DNA of 64,000 bases, from assembly GCA_030748895.1 (NCBI GenBank), contig JASMLC010000001.1, forward strand, positions 100,119 through 164,118. Reading direction: 5' to 3'. Below the pieces are notes generated by a model. It was given only the letters and a program-made list of their open reading frames with translations. It was not told the DNA's origin and ran no database searches. This DNA is from Candidatus Poseidoniia archaeon (lineage in GTDB: Archaea; Thermoplasmatota; Poseidoniia; MGIII; CG-Epi1). Below, one piece after another: positions 1 through 8,128 of the stretch. Position 1 is the stretch's first letter; each line of letters begins with the position of its first letter. A program made the translations under genes and the position numbers.

Positions 1-308
1 TCCCCGAGCGCGCCGCCGAAGACCGTGAAATCCTGCGCGAACAGGTAGACCGGCCGCCCTTCGATGGTGCCGTGGCCGGTCACCACCCCGTCTCCGGGCG
101 GCCGTCGCTTCTCCATCCCGAAACCTGCTGTGCGGTGCTTCGCCAGCGCGTCCAGCTCGACGAAGCTGCCGTCATCGAGCAGCGCCTCCATTCGCTCGCG
201 CGCGGTCAGCTTGCCCCGCGCGTGCTGCTTCTCGACCCGCGCCGCGTCAGAGCGCTGTGCCTGCGCCAGCCGCTGCTCCAGCTCCTCGATGCGCTCGCGG
301 GTCGTCAT
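1..308 (-). CDS. pccB: Propionyl-CoA/acetyl-CoA carboxylase carboxyltransferase (beta) subunit, N-terminal part only
   Basis: Read on the minus strand from an ATG at 308, this runs off the window start with no stop. About 102 residues are visible. The N-terminus is a charged helix ([17 protein letters not shown]), followed by [24 protein letters not shown] and a [19 protein letters not shown] segment, the standard opening of biotin-dependent carboxyltransferase beta subunits, ending in [12 protein letters not shown]. The enzyme transfers carboxyl from carboxybiotin to propionyl- or acetyl-CoA in the cytoplasm. Methylmalonyl-CoA mutase elsewhere in the window (40541-42151) favours propionyl-CoA as substrate. 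It is divergent from hisS, 75 bp away. Family certain; substrate inferred. Confidence 0.9.
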   Translation of the reverse strand, partial: MTTRERIEELEQRLAQAQRSDAARVEKQHARGKLTARERMEALLDDGSFVELDALAKHRTAGFGMEKRRPPGDGVVTGHGTIEGRPVYLFAQDFTVFGGALG

Positions 309-383
309 CGGCCGGCAGCGGCTGGCGGCTATAACGGTGGCTGCGTCCGTTAACCCTAAACCCCTTCCCTCGCTCGTGGCAGC

Positions 384-1646
384 GTGAGCGACCTTCAGTC
401 CGTGCGCGGGACCCGTGATTTCTACCCGGAAGAGATGCGACTGCGCGGCTGGCTTTTTTCGCATTTCCGCGCCGCGGCGCAGCTGCACGGCTTCGAGGAA
501 TATGATGCACCGATGCTGGAGCATGAGACTCTGTATACACGCAAGGCGGGCGAGGAAATTACCAACCAACTCTACACCTTTGAGGACAAGAGCGGTCGCC
601 GCGTCGCGCTGCGCCCCGAGATGACGCCGTCGCTGGCGCGGATGGTGCTGGCGCGCGCCGGGGCGCTGCCGCTGCCCATCAAGTGGTTCTCGATTCCGCA
701 GTGCTGGCGCTACGAGCGCATGCAGCGCGGGCGCGGGCGCGAGCACTACCAGTGGAACGTCGATATCTGGGGCTGCGCGGGCGTCGAGGCGGACGTCGAG
801 CTGCTGGCGGTGCTCTGCACTTTCTTCGGCCGTGTGGGTCTGACGCCCGACGCGGTCGGAATCCGCGTCAGCAGCCGCAAGGTGTTGCAGGAAGTGCTCG
901 ACTCGGTCGGCGTCGCGGGCGAACAGTTCGCCGCGGTCTGCATCGTCGTCGACAAGCTCGGCAAGCTGCCGCCGGCCGAGGCGGCAGCGCAGCTCGGGAA
1001 ACTGGGGCTGGACGACACGGCGGTCGCCACTATCCAGCGCGTGCTCGGGCTGCGCGACCTTGATGCGCTCGCGGCGGCGTTGGGCGACGACAGCGGTGCC
1101 GTCGCCGAGCTGCGGTCGCTCTGGGCACTGGCGGAGGGCTACGGCCTGACGGAGTGGCTCGATTTCGACGGCGCAATCGTGCGCGGGCTCGCCTACTACA
1201 CCGGCCCCGTCTTCGAGGCGCATGACCGCAGCGGCGAGCTGCGCGCGGTCTGCGGCGGCGGCCGCTACGACAAATTGCTCGGGACCTTCGGCGGGAAAGA
1301 CCTGCCGGCGACCGGTTTCGGCTTCGGCGACATGGTAATCCTGGAACTGCTCAAGGACCGCGACCGGCTGCCGCAGCTGGCCGGCAGCGTGCAGGACGTG
1401 GTCTTCGCGCTCAATCCCGAGTTGCGGCCGGCGGCGATGGACGTCGCCGGCCGCTTGCGCGCGCAGGGCCGCAGCGTCGACCTTGTGCTCGAGGAGAAGC
1501 GGCTCAAGTGGGCGCTGAAGCACGCCGACCGCTGCGGCGCGGAACGGCTGCTGCTGCTCGCGCCGAAGGAGTGGGAGCGCGGGCTGGTCAAGGTGCGCGA
1601 CCTTGCCAGCGGCGTGGAGAGCGAAGTCGCGCCGGACGCGCTCTGA
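384..1646 (+). CDS. hisS: Histidyl-tRNA synthetase
   Basis: Class II aminoacyl-tRNA synthetase of 420 residues that charges tRNA-His. It starts at a GTG ([17 protein letters not shown]), the usual HisRS opening. Motif 2 is seen around [12 protein letters not shown] and the following [22 protein letters not shown]. The histidine-specific loop reads [14 protein letters not shown]; the third residue of the usual GLDYYTG core is Ala here, a variant that I recall in some HisRS groups. [15 protein letters not shown] segment and a C-terminal anticodon-binding domain (about 330-420) complete a normal-length enzyme. The cognate tRNA-His gene is also in the window (43657-43735). Divergent from pccB; the next gene begins 31 bp after the stop. 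Confidence 0.96.
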   Translation: MSDLQSVRGTRDFYPEEMRLRGWLFSHFRAAAQLHGFEEYDAPMLEHETLYTRKAGEEITNQLYTFEDKSGRRVALRPEMTPSLARMVLARAGALPLPIKWFSIPQCWRYERMQRGRGREHYQWNVDIWGCAGVEADVELLAVLCTFFGRVGLTPDAVGIRVSSRKVLQEVLDSVGVAGEQFAAVCIVVDKLGKLPPAEAAAQLGKLGLDDTAVATIQRVLGLRDLDALAAALGDDSGAVAELRSLWALAEGYGLTEWLDFDGAIVRGLAYYTGPVFEAHDRSGELRAVCGGGRYDKLLGTFGGKDLPATGFGFGDMVILELLKDRDRLPQLAGSVQDVVFALNPELRPAAMDVAGRLRAQGRSVDLVLEEKRLKWALKHADRCGAERLLLLAPKEWERGLVKVRDLASGVESEVAPDAL

Positions 1647-1676
1647 AGCGGGGCAAGCGTTGAAAAGCGGCCGTGG

Positions 1677-2363
1677 ATGCGGAGCCGCATGGAGTTCGAT
1701 AACCGGCGGATTTTCCGCATCGTCGCGCTGGCGCTGGTCGGTTACTACTGGCTGCTGTCGGTCGTCATCGGCGGCGATGGCCCCGCCGCGGGACGCTGGG
1801 CGGGCGGGCTCTCCTTCCTGTCGAACTGGAACCTGACCCTGAACCTGCTGGTGGCGCTGGGCGCCATCAAGTACGAGTTTGACGGCCAGAAGCGGCTGGA
1901 CATCCCCCTCCTCGGCGCCGCCATGGGCATCAACATCATCGTCGTGCTGCTTTTCTGGACGCTGCGGGCGATGGGCGCGCTCGGCGAGGTGCAGGCGTAT
2001 GATTCCTTCGCCGCCCTGTTCCAGAACTACTACGTCCATCTCGGGACGTCGATTTTCCTGTTTGTCGAGGCGGTGCACTACAGTCAGCCGTTCGAGGAGT
2101 GGAAGCGCTCGTACGGAATATACATGGTCATATTTTTCGGATATATTTTCTGGATGGAGGCGTTCGTCTCGCAGCGGGACAGCTTCCCGTGCGGTGAGGT
2201 AAGCTGCGGCTTTCCCTACGAGTTCCTGAACGACCTTACCACCACCGGCCGCATCATCTTCTACGGCGGAATCTTTGCCATGGGCAATCTCGCCTTCGCC
2301 GGCAGCTACTGGCTGGCGCAGTTCTGGGAAGAGCGCCGGGATTCCGGGGACGCGACCGAGTAG
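1677..2363 (+). CDS. Six-helix membrane protein, possibly AIG1/FAR-17a-like
   Basis: A 228-residue integral membrane protein with about six hydrophobic segments (near 12-32, 50-65, 80-100, 118-134, 148-165 and 195-215). A segment [12 protein letters not shown] follows helix 1-2 and [15 protein letters not shown] lies mid-protein. This resembles the spacing of the conserved Thr and His in the AIG1/FAR-17a family of integral membrane lipid hydrolases, but I make that link only from pattern memory. Another in-frame ATG lies at 1689 (MEFDNRR), four codons in, and could be the true start. It follows hisS on the same strand and is convergent with the acyltransferase gene, leaving 2 bp between stops. 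Function unproven. Confidence 0.6.
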   Translation: MRSRMEFDNRRIFRIVALALVGYYWLLSVVIGGDGPAAGRWAGGLSFLSNWNLTLNLLVALGAIKYEFDGQKRLDIPLLGAAMGINIIVVLLFWTLRAMGALGEVQAYDSFAALFQNYYVHLGTSIFLFVEAVHYSQPFEEWKRSYGIYMVIFFGYIFWMEAFVSQRDSFPCGEVSCGFPYEFLNDLTTTGRIIFYGGIFAMGNLAFAGSYWLAQFWEERRDSGDATE

Positions 2364-2365
2364 TT

Positions 2366-3115
2366 TCAGCGCCCCAGCCGTGCCCGGAGCGCTTGCGCCC
2401 GCTCATCTAGCGACTCGCGCAGGCGGGCGCGCACCAGCCCGTTGCGCTCCTGCCATTCGGCCATGCGGGTGCGCAGCCGGCGCGAATGCCAGTAGTCGCC
2501 CGCCTCCTCCGAGAGCGCGGTGATGGCGTCCATGATTTCGTCGGTGAATTCGCGCAGCGCCGCGCGGTTCGCCTCTTCGGCCGTGAAGTAGAGCGGCTCG
2601 CCGAACTCGTAGTAGAAGCGGCGCCAGAGCCGCGGGACGCGCTTGCCGACCGGGATGACGCGGTCGGTCTCCCGAATGGCGACCGGCACGACCGCCGCGC
2701 CGGTGGCGGCCGCCAGCCGTGCCGCGCCGGTGCGACCGCGCCCCGGCTGCCCGTCGCGGGACCGGGTTCCCTCGGGGAAGATGCCGACCGCGCCGCCGTC
2801 GCGCAGGACCGCCTCGGCCGCGCCCAGCGCGTCGCTGGCGTCGCCGTCGCGGTCGACCGGGATGACGCCCATGCGGCCGAATAGCGCGCCGCGCAGGCGG
2901 CCTTCGAAATGCTCCTGTTTGGAGAGGTAGCTGACCTCGCGCGAGGTGGCGGTCATGATGAACGCCGGGTCGATGTGCGAGAGGTGGTTGGCGGCGATGA
3001 TTACCGGCCCGTCGGGCGGCACCGACTCCTGCCCGCGATAGCGCGGTCGGAAGCAGAGGTGCAGCGCGCGGCCGAGCGTCTGCCTGACGAGGTTGTAGTC
3101 GCGCGACGCGCCCAT
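2366..3115 (-). CDS. PlsC-like 1-acyl-glycerol-3-phosphate acyltransferase family protein
   Basis: A 249-residue glycerolipid acyltransferase. The catalytic NHX4D motif is intact (NHLSHID, His44 and Asp49), as is the glycerol-phosphate binding motif FPEGTRSR (Glu115, Gly116). A middle segment [28 protein letters not shown] matches family motif II. Members move an acyl chain from acyl-CoA or acyl-ACP to (lyso)phosphatidic acid at the membrane. Classical archaeal lipids are isoprenoid ethers, so this gene is noteworthy beside GGGP synthase and geranylgeranyl reductases in the same window; a second member lies at 39837-40544. The C-terminal 60 residues are Arg-rich and helical. The real substrate is unknown. 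Confidence 0.9.
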   Translation of the reverse strand: MGASRDYNLVRQTLGRALHLCFRPRYRGQESVPPDGPVIIAANHLSHIDPAFIMTATSREVSYLSKQEHFEGRLRGALFGRMGVIPVDRDGDASDALGAAEAVLRDGGAVGIFPEGTRSRDGQPGRGRTGAARLAAATGAAVVPVAIRETDRVIPVGKRVPRLWRRFYYEFGEPLYFTAEEANRAALREFTDEIMDAITALSEEAGDYWHSRRLRTRMAEWQERNGLVRARLRESLDERAQALRARLGR

Positions 3116-3196
3116 TGACCGCGGCAGCCGCGCCGGGTTCTTAATCCTTGAGCGCAGACGAAACGAGTTTCGGCAACAGCCGAATCGGCGACCGAA

Positions 3197-3463
3197 TCAG
3201 AGCAGCGACTGCTCGAGCAGCTCGACCGACTGGATGCTTTCCAGCGACGCCAGTCCGGCTTCGACTTCGTCGACCAGCCCGGCCCGGTCAGGGCCGATTA
3301 CCAGCGCGTCAATCGCCATCAGCCCGAAGGCGAAGGGCGAAACTTCGTGCGCGCCCAGTTTTGCGTCGGCCGGCAGCGTTGCCGGCAGCGCCGCGACGAC
3401 CGCCGCGGTATCGATTGCCGGGGATTCCGGCATCAGCCTGTATTTCAGAGCAACTTCGCCCAT
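3197..3463 (-). CDS. ef1b: Translation elongation factor aEF-1 beta
   Basis: An 88-residue protein that acts as guanine nucleotide exchange factor for aEF-1A. The start chosen is MGEVALKYRLMPESPAID, which matches the family start; a longer open frame upstream would add an unrelated Arg/Asp-rich tail and was not used. The central HEVSPFAFGLMAIDALVIGPD and the C-terminal DEVEAGLASLESIQSVEL are typical of the aEF-1B ferredoxin-like fold. Its partner aEF-1A is at 12791-14080. A TATA-like CTATATCGC on the minus strand (about 3485-3493) lies about 22 bp upstream of the start, consistent with a short or absent leader. Divergent from the ferredoxin gene. Confidence 0.92.
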   Translation of the reverse strand: MGEVALKYRLMPESPAIDTAAVVAALPATLPADAKLGAHEVSPFAFGLMAIDALVIGPDRAGLVDEVEAGLASLESIQSVELLEQSLL

Positions 3464-3547
3464 GGCGGCGCCACCGCAGGCGGGGCGATATAGCAGTTTC
3501 GCGGTCCTGAATAGCATTATTAACCGCCTCTGAAATCGGCCCGCAGC

Positions 3548-3892
3548 ATGGCCATCGACGAGAACTACCTTTCGACCTACGAGCAGTCTGCGACCTACGA
3601 CGGCGAGAACCAGCCTATCGAAATCTGGACCAGTGCTGACCAGCCCTACGAGGGCGTCGGGTCGGACAAACTCGCCATCTGGGGCACCATCGTCGGCGTC
3701 GACTTCGACCTTTGCATCGCCGACGGGGCGTGTATCGACGCCTGTCCGGTCGAGGTGTTCGAATGGCTCGACACGCCGGGGCACCCCGCCTCGGAGAAGA
3801 AGGCCATCATGATTCGTGAGGAAGAGTGCATCATCTGCCGCGCCTGCGAGTCGGTCTGCCCGGTCGAGGCAGTCCTGATAAGCGAGGATTAA
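3548..3892 (+). CDS. fdx: Sulfolobus/Thermoplasma-type dicluster ferredoxin
   Basis: A 114-residue electron carrier, probably for 2-oxoacid:ferredoxin oxidoreductases. The first cluster motif reads [16 protein letters not shown] (Cys56, Cys62, Cys66): an Asp replaces the second Cys, as in [3Fe-4S] clusters of this group. The second motif [13 protein letters not shown] (Cys94, 97, 100, 104) is a full [4Fe-4S] site. The stretch [15 protein letters not shown] and [11 protein letters not shown] are nearly those of the zinc-containing Sulfolobus ferredoxin. However, the N-terminal 48 residues contain no His, so the three His zinc ligands of the Sulfolobus protein appear absent. Likely a zinc-free member. 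TATA-like TTATTAACC lies at about 3517-3526. Confidence 0.93.
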   Translation: MAIDENYLSTYEQSATYDGENQPIEIWTSADQPYEGVGSDKLAIWGTIVGVDFDLCIADGACIDACPVEVFEWLDTPGHPASEKKAIMIREEECIICRACESVCPVEAVLISED

Positions 3893-3919
3893 TAGCGCAG
3901 GCAGCAAAGGGGGCGCAGC

Positions 3920-4534
3920 ATGGATGATAGCGACTTGCGTCTCGGCGGCTGGAAACGCCCGCGTCGCATCACGCTGGCGCGTATCCTCGGCCTGCTAATC
4001 ACGGTCGGGCTGGTTGTGGTGCTGGTTGGTCCGCAACTGGTCGACCCCTTCACTGCGAAAGTGGGCAATATCGAATCATTCTGGCAGCACACCGATGAGA
4101 CTGACTCGCAGGAGTACAATGGCCTGCTAAAGCTACGCACGCAGGAATACGAATCTGCCGATGGAAAGACCGGGCTGCTCTACGTCATCTCGCTCAGCTC
4201 GCTGGTCCCGCTCGCCGACCTGCCGCTCGACCTTGAGCAGGCGGTCGCTGACCGCGTACAGGAAGAGGCGGAGCTACAGCAGGCCGAGCTGAGCAATGGC
4301 CGCCGCGTCGGCACGCTCTCCATCTCGCAAGGCCACACTGCCGAGCTGCTGCAGTGGGACGCAAAGGTCGCCGGCAGCGGCGGCTTCTTCGGCTGGCTTG
4401 GTGTTGGCAGCGACCTACAGCTGCGCGCTGCCTACTGGGAGGTCGAGCAGGGACTGGTAATCTGCGTCGCCTTCGGGACCGAACTGGTCCGCATTGACGA
4501 GGCGACCCGCATGGTCCAGTCGGTGCAGGCATGA
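3920..4534 (+). CDS. Single-pass membrane-anchored protein of unknown function
   Basis: A 204-residue protein with a basic cytosolic N-terminus (GGWKRPRRITLAR), one transmembrane helix at about 21-43 (ILGLLITVGLVVVLVGPQLV) and an external domain of about 155 residues. The domain has an alternating helix/strand pattern with segments SSLVPLADLPLDLEQAVADRVQEEAELQQAEL and a C-terminal WEVEQGLVICVAFGTELV. I do not recognise the family. It overlaps the following TFS gene by 4 bp (ATGA), so the two are translationally coupled, and it starts 27 bp after the ferredoxin stop; the three genes may form one transcript. Confidence 0.7.
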   Translation: MDDSDLRLGGWKRPRRITLARILGLLITVGLVVVLVGPQLVDPFTAKVGNIESFWQHTDETDSQEYNGLLKLRTQEYESADGKTGLLYVISLSSLVPLADLPLDLEQAVADRVQEEAELQQAELSNGRRVGTLSISQGHTAELLQWDAKVAGSGGFFGWLGVGSDLQLRAAYWEVEQGLVICVAFGTELVRIDEATRMVQSVQA

Positions 4535-4830
4535 TGATTTGCCCCGGTTGCAAGGGCTTGCTCTACCCTCAGGGCGACAAGCTGGCGTGCCGCCGCTGCG
4601 GCCACACGCAGTCAAAGGGCGCGGCGCAGGTGGTCGACCATGAGCGCGAAGAGCAGGAGCAGGTGGTGATGGATTCGGTCGACGGCACGTTGCCGCGCAC
4701 GACCATCATCTGCGACAAGTGCGGGCACGGTGAGGCGACCTGGGTCCTGCGGCAGACGCGCGCAGCCGACGAGCCGGCGACGCGCATCTATCAATGCACT
4801 GGCTGTCGCCACAAGTGGCGCGAATACTAG
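4531..4830 (+). CDS. tfs: Transcription factor S (TFIIS/RPA12-like transcript cleavage factor)
   Basis: A 99-residue two-zinc-ribbon protein. The N-terminal ribbon has CPGC near residue 4 and CRRC near 20; the C-terminal TFIIS-like ribbon has CDKCGH and CTGCRH. The acidic tip that stimulates RNA polymerase cleavage is present as RAADEP (usual RSADEP), followed by YQCTGCRHKWREY. TFS rescues backtracked archaeal RNA polymerase by 3' RNA cleavage. Overlaps the membrane protein gene upstream by 4 bp, and its stop overlaps the end of the convergent propeller-protein gene by 4 bp. Confidence 0.93.
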   Translation: MMICPGCKGLLYPQGDKLACRRCGHTQSKGAAQVVDHEREEQEQVVMDSVDGTLPRTTIICDKCGHGEATWVLRQTRAADEPATRIYQCTGCRHKWREY

Positions 4831-7196
4831 GCGAGCCGTCCGCCCGCCTCGAGCAGCCGGTTGCGCAGCACTGACTGCAGCTCCTCGAGCAGCTCCTGCG
4901 CCGCTTCGCCCTGCGAGGCGCGGCACAACAATTCGAGCTCGATCCCTTCGTCGCCGTGCGGTTTTGCAACGACCATCGCCAGATAGACAGTCTCGTCGAG
5001 GTTCGAGCGCGCGGCGAGGTAGCTGATGTCGCTCCCCTCTTCGTGGCGTTGCCCGCAGACCGCCAGCCCCGTCAGGCCCTCCAGCGCCTCTGTCGCGGCG
5101 GCGAGGGTGACGGCGTCGAGCCGCAGTTCGCTGCTGGCGCTCTGCTCGCGATGCTCGGCGCGCAGGTCGGCATGCTCCTCCTCGGAGAGCGGCAGCGGCA
5201 CCAGGTAGCAGCCCGGCAGCGCCGCGTCGAGCGCGCCGAGGCTGGCCGTGCAGTGCTGCCCGGTCGCGTCGCGATACTGCGCCACCAGCACCGCCCGCGA
5301 CGGGTCGCGGCTGAGCGGGTTGAAGCTAAAGCTGACGCTGGTGCGCTCTCCCGACGCCAGCAGTCCCGGGCGCACCACGCCGTCGGCGGGCGCGGTGAGT
5401 GCGAGGCCATTGCCCTCGAGCTTCAGCCGCAGCGCCACGCCCTCCAGTTGCTCATCGCTGGTGTTGTGCAATTGCGCCTGCAGCTTCACTCCTTCCTTGT
5501 CGGCGCTGAATGCCAGCTGCTCGAGTCGCAGCTGCTCGAAGCGGTCGGACATCTCGACGAAGGCGGTGATGCCCTCGACCCGCTCGCGGATGCGGTCGCA
5601 CGCCGCCAGCGCCGCCGCCTCCTGCTCGCGCACCGCCTGCAACAGCTCGGGCTGGCTGGTGGCAGAGCCGGAGGTCATCCAGTCCATCGCCACCTGCCGG
5701 GCCGCCTCCTCGACCTGCTTGCGCCCGGTGCGCCGCTCCTTCAGCAGCGCCCGCACCTTCTTTCGCTCGGCGGGGAGCGCCGCGAGCGCCTCCTCGATGC
5801 AGGCGAGCTTGCGCTGTAGCTCGTCGCTGCCTTCGCGGTCGCCGAAGGAGTCGGCCACCTTGCGGAGCCGTGCGAGATATTCGCTGATTTCCTTGTCGAG
5901 CGCGCCCGGTGCGCCGCTCCCCGACAGCTGCTGGTGCCGTGAATAGAAGGGGTAGAGCCGGCTCGCCAGCGCCTCGGGCTGGCCCTCGGGCAGCCCCAGC
6001 TGCTGCATGAAGCGCGGCAGCTGGTCGATGTAGCCGACATGCTGCTGGTGCAGCGCCTCGAGCTGCGCCCGCAATTTCTCCAGCGCGCTGAACGCCTCCT
6101 TGAGTGCATCGAAGCGGCCGCCCGCCTTCGCCTCCGCCTGCTCGAGCGCGTGCGCGACGCCCTCCGGCTCCGGCTCCCACGCGGTGACCTTGCGGTGGAG
6201 CTGCCGCACCTGCGCCAGCAGTTCGCTCACGCCGCGCTTCAGGAACTCGCCGTTGCGGAACCAGCAAACGCGGCTGCCGATGCCGGCGACCAGCTCGCCG
6301 CCGTGGCCCGGCAGCGCGAGGCAGCTGATTTCCTCGCGACTGGAATAACTCTCGAGCACCAGCCCTTCGCGGTCGAGCAGCCGCAGCTCCCACTTGCCGA
6401 ACACCTCGCCGCCAGCGACCAGCGCCGCCAGCTCGCCCGAGGCGACCGCGGCGGCGGTCTCGACGAATTTTTCCTCCTCGATTTGCCACAGTAGCTGGCC
6501 GTTGACCTCGAAGCAGTGAATGCCGCCGTCGGTCGCGACCAGCAGCGCGCCGCCGCCTCGCGTGAAGCGCAGGCTGCGCAGCGGCCCCACCTCCTCGCGC
6601 CAGAGCAGTTGCCCGCCGCTGGTGAGGCAGTATACCTGTTTGCCCGAGGAGCAGGCGACATGCTGCGCGTTAGCGTCGACCCCCAGCACCAGCTGCCCGC
6701 TGCGCAGCTCCCACTGCTGCGCGCCGGCCGCGTCGTAGCAGCGCACGCCGCGCTCGAAGCCGCAGAGGCAGCTCCCGTCGGGGGCGAACGCCACCCCGCC
6801 GACGAAGCTGCCCGCCGTCGCCTCCCACTGCGGCTCGCCTTCGCGGTCGAGCAGCACCAGCCGGTCCCCGTCGGCAACCAGCGTGCGGCTGCCGTCGGGC
6901 GCGAGTGCGACGTCATGGACGTCGCGCTCGGTCGCGTAAGCCCACTTGGGGTTGCCCCACAGGTCATAGCAGTGTAGTCCGTCGAACGCCACCAGCACGA
7001 TGCGGCTGCTGTCAGCCGCTATGCGTACCATACGGTTGCCCTCGTGCTCGACCGCCGCTAGCTGCTGCCGCTGGCTGTAGGTGAAGAGGGTGCTGACGGT
7101 GATGGCGGCGACCATCTCGCCGCTGGAATCGCACGCAAGGTCGACGACCGGTGCGCCCACTTTCTGCTTCGCGAAAGGCTTGAAGCCGCCGAACAT
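4827..7196 (-). CDS. Beta-propeller / helical / ear-domain protein coupled to an ABC transporter (unknown function)
   Basis: A 789-residue cytoplasmic-looking protein with no signal peptide. Residues about 15-318 form PQQ/WD-like blades with repeated cores such as DLWGNPKWAYA, DREGEPQWEAT, DAAGAQQWELRSG, SGGQLLWREE and NGQLLWQIE, about seven blades. Residues about 322-560 are long helices and coiled coil rich in Glu, Arg, Leu and Ala. Residues about 562-665 look like an Ig-like beta sandwich (KLQAQLHNTSDEQLEGVALRLKLEGN, GERTSVSFSFNPLSR). Residues about 666-789 form a mixed alpha/beta domain. The order propeller, helical rod, sandwich, alpha/beta platform recalls vesicle-coat and adaptor architecture, but no homology is shown. 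Its ATG overlaps the ATPase stop by 1 bp, so it is the third gene of an ABC operon. Confidence 0.8.
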   Translation of the reverse strand: MFGGFKPFAKQKVGAPVVDLACDSSGEMVAAITVSTLFTYSQRQQLAAVEHEGNRMVRIAADSSRIVLVAFDGLHCYDLWGNPKWAYATERDVHDVALAPDGSRTLVADGDRLVLLDREGEPQWEATAGSFVGGVAFAPDGSCLCGFERGVRCYDAAGAQQWELRSGQLVLGVDANAQHVACSSGKQVYCLTSGGQLLWREEVGPLRSLRFTRGGGALLVATDGGIHCFEVNGQLLWQIEEEKFVETAAAVASGELAALVAGGEVFGKWELRLLDREGLVLESYSSREEISCLALPGHGGELVAGIGSRVCWFRNGEFLKRGVSELLAQVRQLHRKVTAWEPEPEGVAHALEQAEAKAGGRFDALKEAFSALEKLRAQLEALHQQHVGYIDQLPRFMQQLGLPEGQPEALASRLYPFYSRHQQLSGSGAPGALDKEISEYLARLRKVADSFGDREGSDELQRKLACIEEALAALPAERKKVRALLKERRTGRKQVEEAARQVAMDWMTSGSATSQPELLQAVREQEAAALAACDRIRERVEGITAFVEMSDRFEQLRLEQLAFSADKEGVKLQAQLHNTSDEQLEGVALRLKLEGNGLALTAPADGVVRPGLLASGERTSVSFSFNPLSRDPSRAVLVAQYRDATGQHCTASLGALDAALPGCYLVPLPLSEEEHADLRAEHREQSASSELRLDAVTLAAATEALEGLTGLAVCGQRHEEGSDISYLAARSNLDETVYLAMVVAKPHGDEGIELELLCRASQGEAAQELLEELQSVLRNRLLEAGGRLA

Positions 7197-8128
7197 TAGC
7201 CATCCTCCCGCATCAGGTAGTAGACGTCCTTGAGCGAGACCGGCGCGGTGACGTAGTCCTGCACCCGCTCGCCCAGCAGCTTCAGCACCCGGCGCGAAAT
7301 GCGGTGCACCGCCTGCTCGTCGGCGGCGAAGTAGCGCAGCGTCATCTCGTAGCGCCGTAATGGCTGCGCCACCTTTGCAGCGAGTGCATCCTCAACGTCG
7401 CGCTTCAGGTTCACCTCGACCGTGAAGCGGTACGGGACTTCATCCATAAGCTCGCGTACCGAGGTGAAACGGTGGATGCGGCCGCCCTTCTGCAACACCA
7501 GGATGCGGTCGCAGAGCCGGTCCACCACGTATGGGTCGTGGTCGACCATCAGCAGCGTCAGGTCCTGGAACGCCTCCAGTTCCTCGAGCATGCCAATCAC
7601 CTTCTCGCGTCGCGCCAAATCAAGGTTCGCGACCACCTCATCGAGGAACAGCACCCGCGGCTGCTTCAGGAAGGCGATGGCGAGCCGCAGCATCGCCTTC
7701 TGCCCTTCGGAGAAGCCTTCCAGCCGCCGGTCCCACATTGCGTAGAGCCCGGTCCGTTTCAGGAACGGGATTACAGTTGCGGGGGGCTTCTGCAGCACCG
7801 TCGCGAAGAACTCGATGGTCTGCCGCAGCGTCAGCTTGGCCTGGAAGTTCAGCGCCGGTGAGATGAACGCGAAGGCGCGCCGCGACCGCTCACTCTGACG
7901 CCAGTTAAAGACGTCCTGACCAAAGATACGCACTTTGCCAGCGTCGGGGCGATAAATCGTGGCGATGGTACGCAACAGCGTGGTCTTGCCGCAGCCGTTA
8001 GGGCCAATAATTGCGACATGCTGCCCCTTCTCGACGGTGAAGGATACGTCATCGATAATTCGCACGGGCGGCCGGCGCCAGCCGCCGGGGAACTCCTTGA
8101 CGACGTTCTCGACTTCGACCGCCAGCAT
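7196..8128 (-). CDS. ABC-2 type transporter ATP-binding protein with variant signature motif
   Basis: A 310-residue nucleotide-binding subunit. Walker A is GPNGCGKTT, Walker B is VLFLDEVVANLD, and the H-loop is MVDHDPY. The ABC signature reads FSEGQKAMLRLA in place of LSGGQ, so its second and third positions differ from consensus. The start chosen is the ATG at 8126-8128 (MLAVEVENVVKEF), whose TGA-overlapping position couples it to the permease; the open frame continues 40 codons further but these lie in the permease. A C-terminal extension of about 80 residues follows the ATPase core. Works with the permease at 8128-9015. Substrate unknown; Wzt-, Nod- or drug-type exporters are possible. Confidence 0.93.
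   Translation of the reverse strand: MLAVEVENVVKEFPGGWRRPPVRIIDDVSFTVEKGQHVAIIGPNGCGKTTLLRTIATIYRPDAGKVRIFGQDVFNWRQSERSRRAFAFISPALNFQAKLTLRQTIEFFATVLQKPPATVIPFLKRTGLYAMWDRRLEGFSEGQKAMLRLAIAFLKQPRVLFLDEVVANLDLARREKVIGMLEELEAFQDLTLLMVDHDPYVVDRLCDRILVLQKGGRIHRFTSVRELMDEVPYRFTVEVNLKRDVEDALAAKVAQPLRRYEMTLRYFAADEQAVHRISRRVLKLLGERVQDYVTAPVSLKDVYYLMREDG

Noticed and set aside
4956..6494. Several long plus-strand frames opposite the propeller-protein gene
   Set aside because: Their products are His/Arg/Leu-rich mirror frames without recognisable motifs, while the minus frame has propeller and coiled-coil structure.
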